Assembly (NCBI GenBank): GCA_035637315.1
Contig: DASPXK010000348.1
Span: forward strand, 1 to 5,185
Direction: 5' to 3'
DNA: 5,185 nucleotides
DNA from: DASPXK01 sp035637315
GTDB lineage: Bacteria > Chloroflexota > UBA6077 > JACCZL01
The notes beneath the pieces are model-generated. The model saw only the letters and a list, made by a program, of their open reading frames with translations. It did not search any database and had not been told where the DNA came from. The translations under genes and the position numbers were made by a program. Positions 5,028-5,185 of this stretch are shown piece after piece (the first letter of the stretch is position 1; each line of letters starts with the position of its first letter).

Positions 5028-5185
5028 TCACACCGTCGACTTGCGGAGGCGGCCGCCGCCGGCCACGGCGGCGACGACGGCACCGGTGATGATCGCCGCG
5101 ACGATCAGCTCGCCTGGAGAGTTGGTCAGCGCGACGGTCCAGGCGAACTCGGGCGTGAAATAACCTCGCGTGACCGCCATCGTCA
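5028..5185 (-). CDS. Hypothetical small hydrophobic protein or C-terminal tail of a larger one, partial at window edge
   Basis: On the minus strand a frame enters from the window edge and stops at TGA (5030-5028). It contains an ATG at 5180; from there it would be 50 residues: MAVTRGYFTPEF, then a hydrophobic segment at about 25-41 (LIVAAIITGAVVAAVAG), then a basic tail GGGRLRKSTV. A single membrane helix ending in positive charges is a reasonable reading. There is no stop upstream of the ATG within the window and too little sequence to see a ribosome site, so the true start may lie outside. I do not recognise a family. It runs in the same direction as rel, 201 bases upstream of it, and its stop codon lies one base from the edge of the palindromic element. 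GC-rich codon positions support coding, but the fragment is short. Confidence 0.45.
   Translation of the reverse strand, partial: TMAVTRGYFTPEFAWTVALTNSPGELIVAAIITGAVVAAVAGGGRLRKSTV

Noticed and set aside
4744..5163. Open frames on both strands across the palindromic element (95 codons minus, 120 codons plus)
   Set aside because: They translate repeat sequence (SDFGL- and SEVRGPKS-like strings) and overlap the rel start. Similar strings arise whenever GTCCGAA heptamers are translated.

Overview
The window is GC-rich throughout and comes from a bacterial chromosome. The single complete housekeeping gene, a long RelA/SpoT homologue (Rel), and the FecR-like membrane protein with a C-terminal beta-sandwich would fit Chloroflexota or another deep-branching high-GC phylum. 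This assignment is inference from sequence style and should be held loosely.

Left part (about 1-1134): remains of an integrated element next to a tRNA gene. The window opens inside a tyrosine recombinase. Its C-terminal catalytic region is recognisable, but it carries two compensating frameshifts, and the conserved histidine of the LGH motif is replaced by arginine. Facing it on the minus strand is a 190-residue protein of unknown function with one N-terminal membrane segment followed by a very charged helical stretch. After about 100 bases of gene-free sequence, which holds an 8-bp hairpin and a pair of direct repeats, comes an intact tRNA-Lys(CTT) on the minus strand with its own good promoter. 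Integrase remnant, small orphan gene and tRNA 3' end form the usual layout of a tRNA-targeted integrative element, here apparently decayed.

Middle part (about 1207-2600): a divergent promoter region, then a plus-strand gene for a membrane-anchored FecR-domain protein with an extracytoplasmic C-terminal domain that resembles a galactose-binding/carbohydrate-binding fold. It converges on the Rel gene, with a 36-base gap that carries a four-tract G-quadruplex motif on the Rel strand, enclosed by a 6-bp inverted repeat.

Right part (2637-5185): a full-length, apparently bifunctional (p)ppGpp synthetase/hydrolase on the minus strand. All HD-hydrolase residues are present, but the synthetase has QFDD where bifunctional enzymes usually have RxKD. 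Upstream lies a compact 197-base element (4830-5026): heptamer-built terminal inverted repeats around a perfect 22-bp palindrome. It fills almost the whole gap between the Rel start codon and the stop codon of the next minus-strand gene, and it contains the only convincing -10 box for Rel. The window ends within that upstream gene, a small hydrophobic protein or the tail of a larger one.

The most interesting structure is the palindromic element that seems to have become, or displaced, the regulatory region of the stringent-response gene. No complete new enzymatic system is visible.
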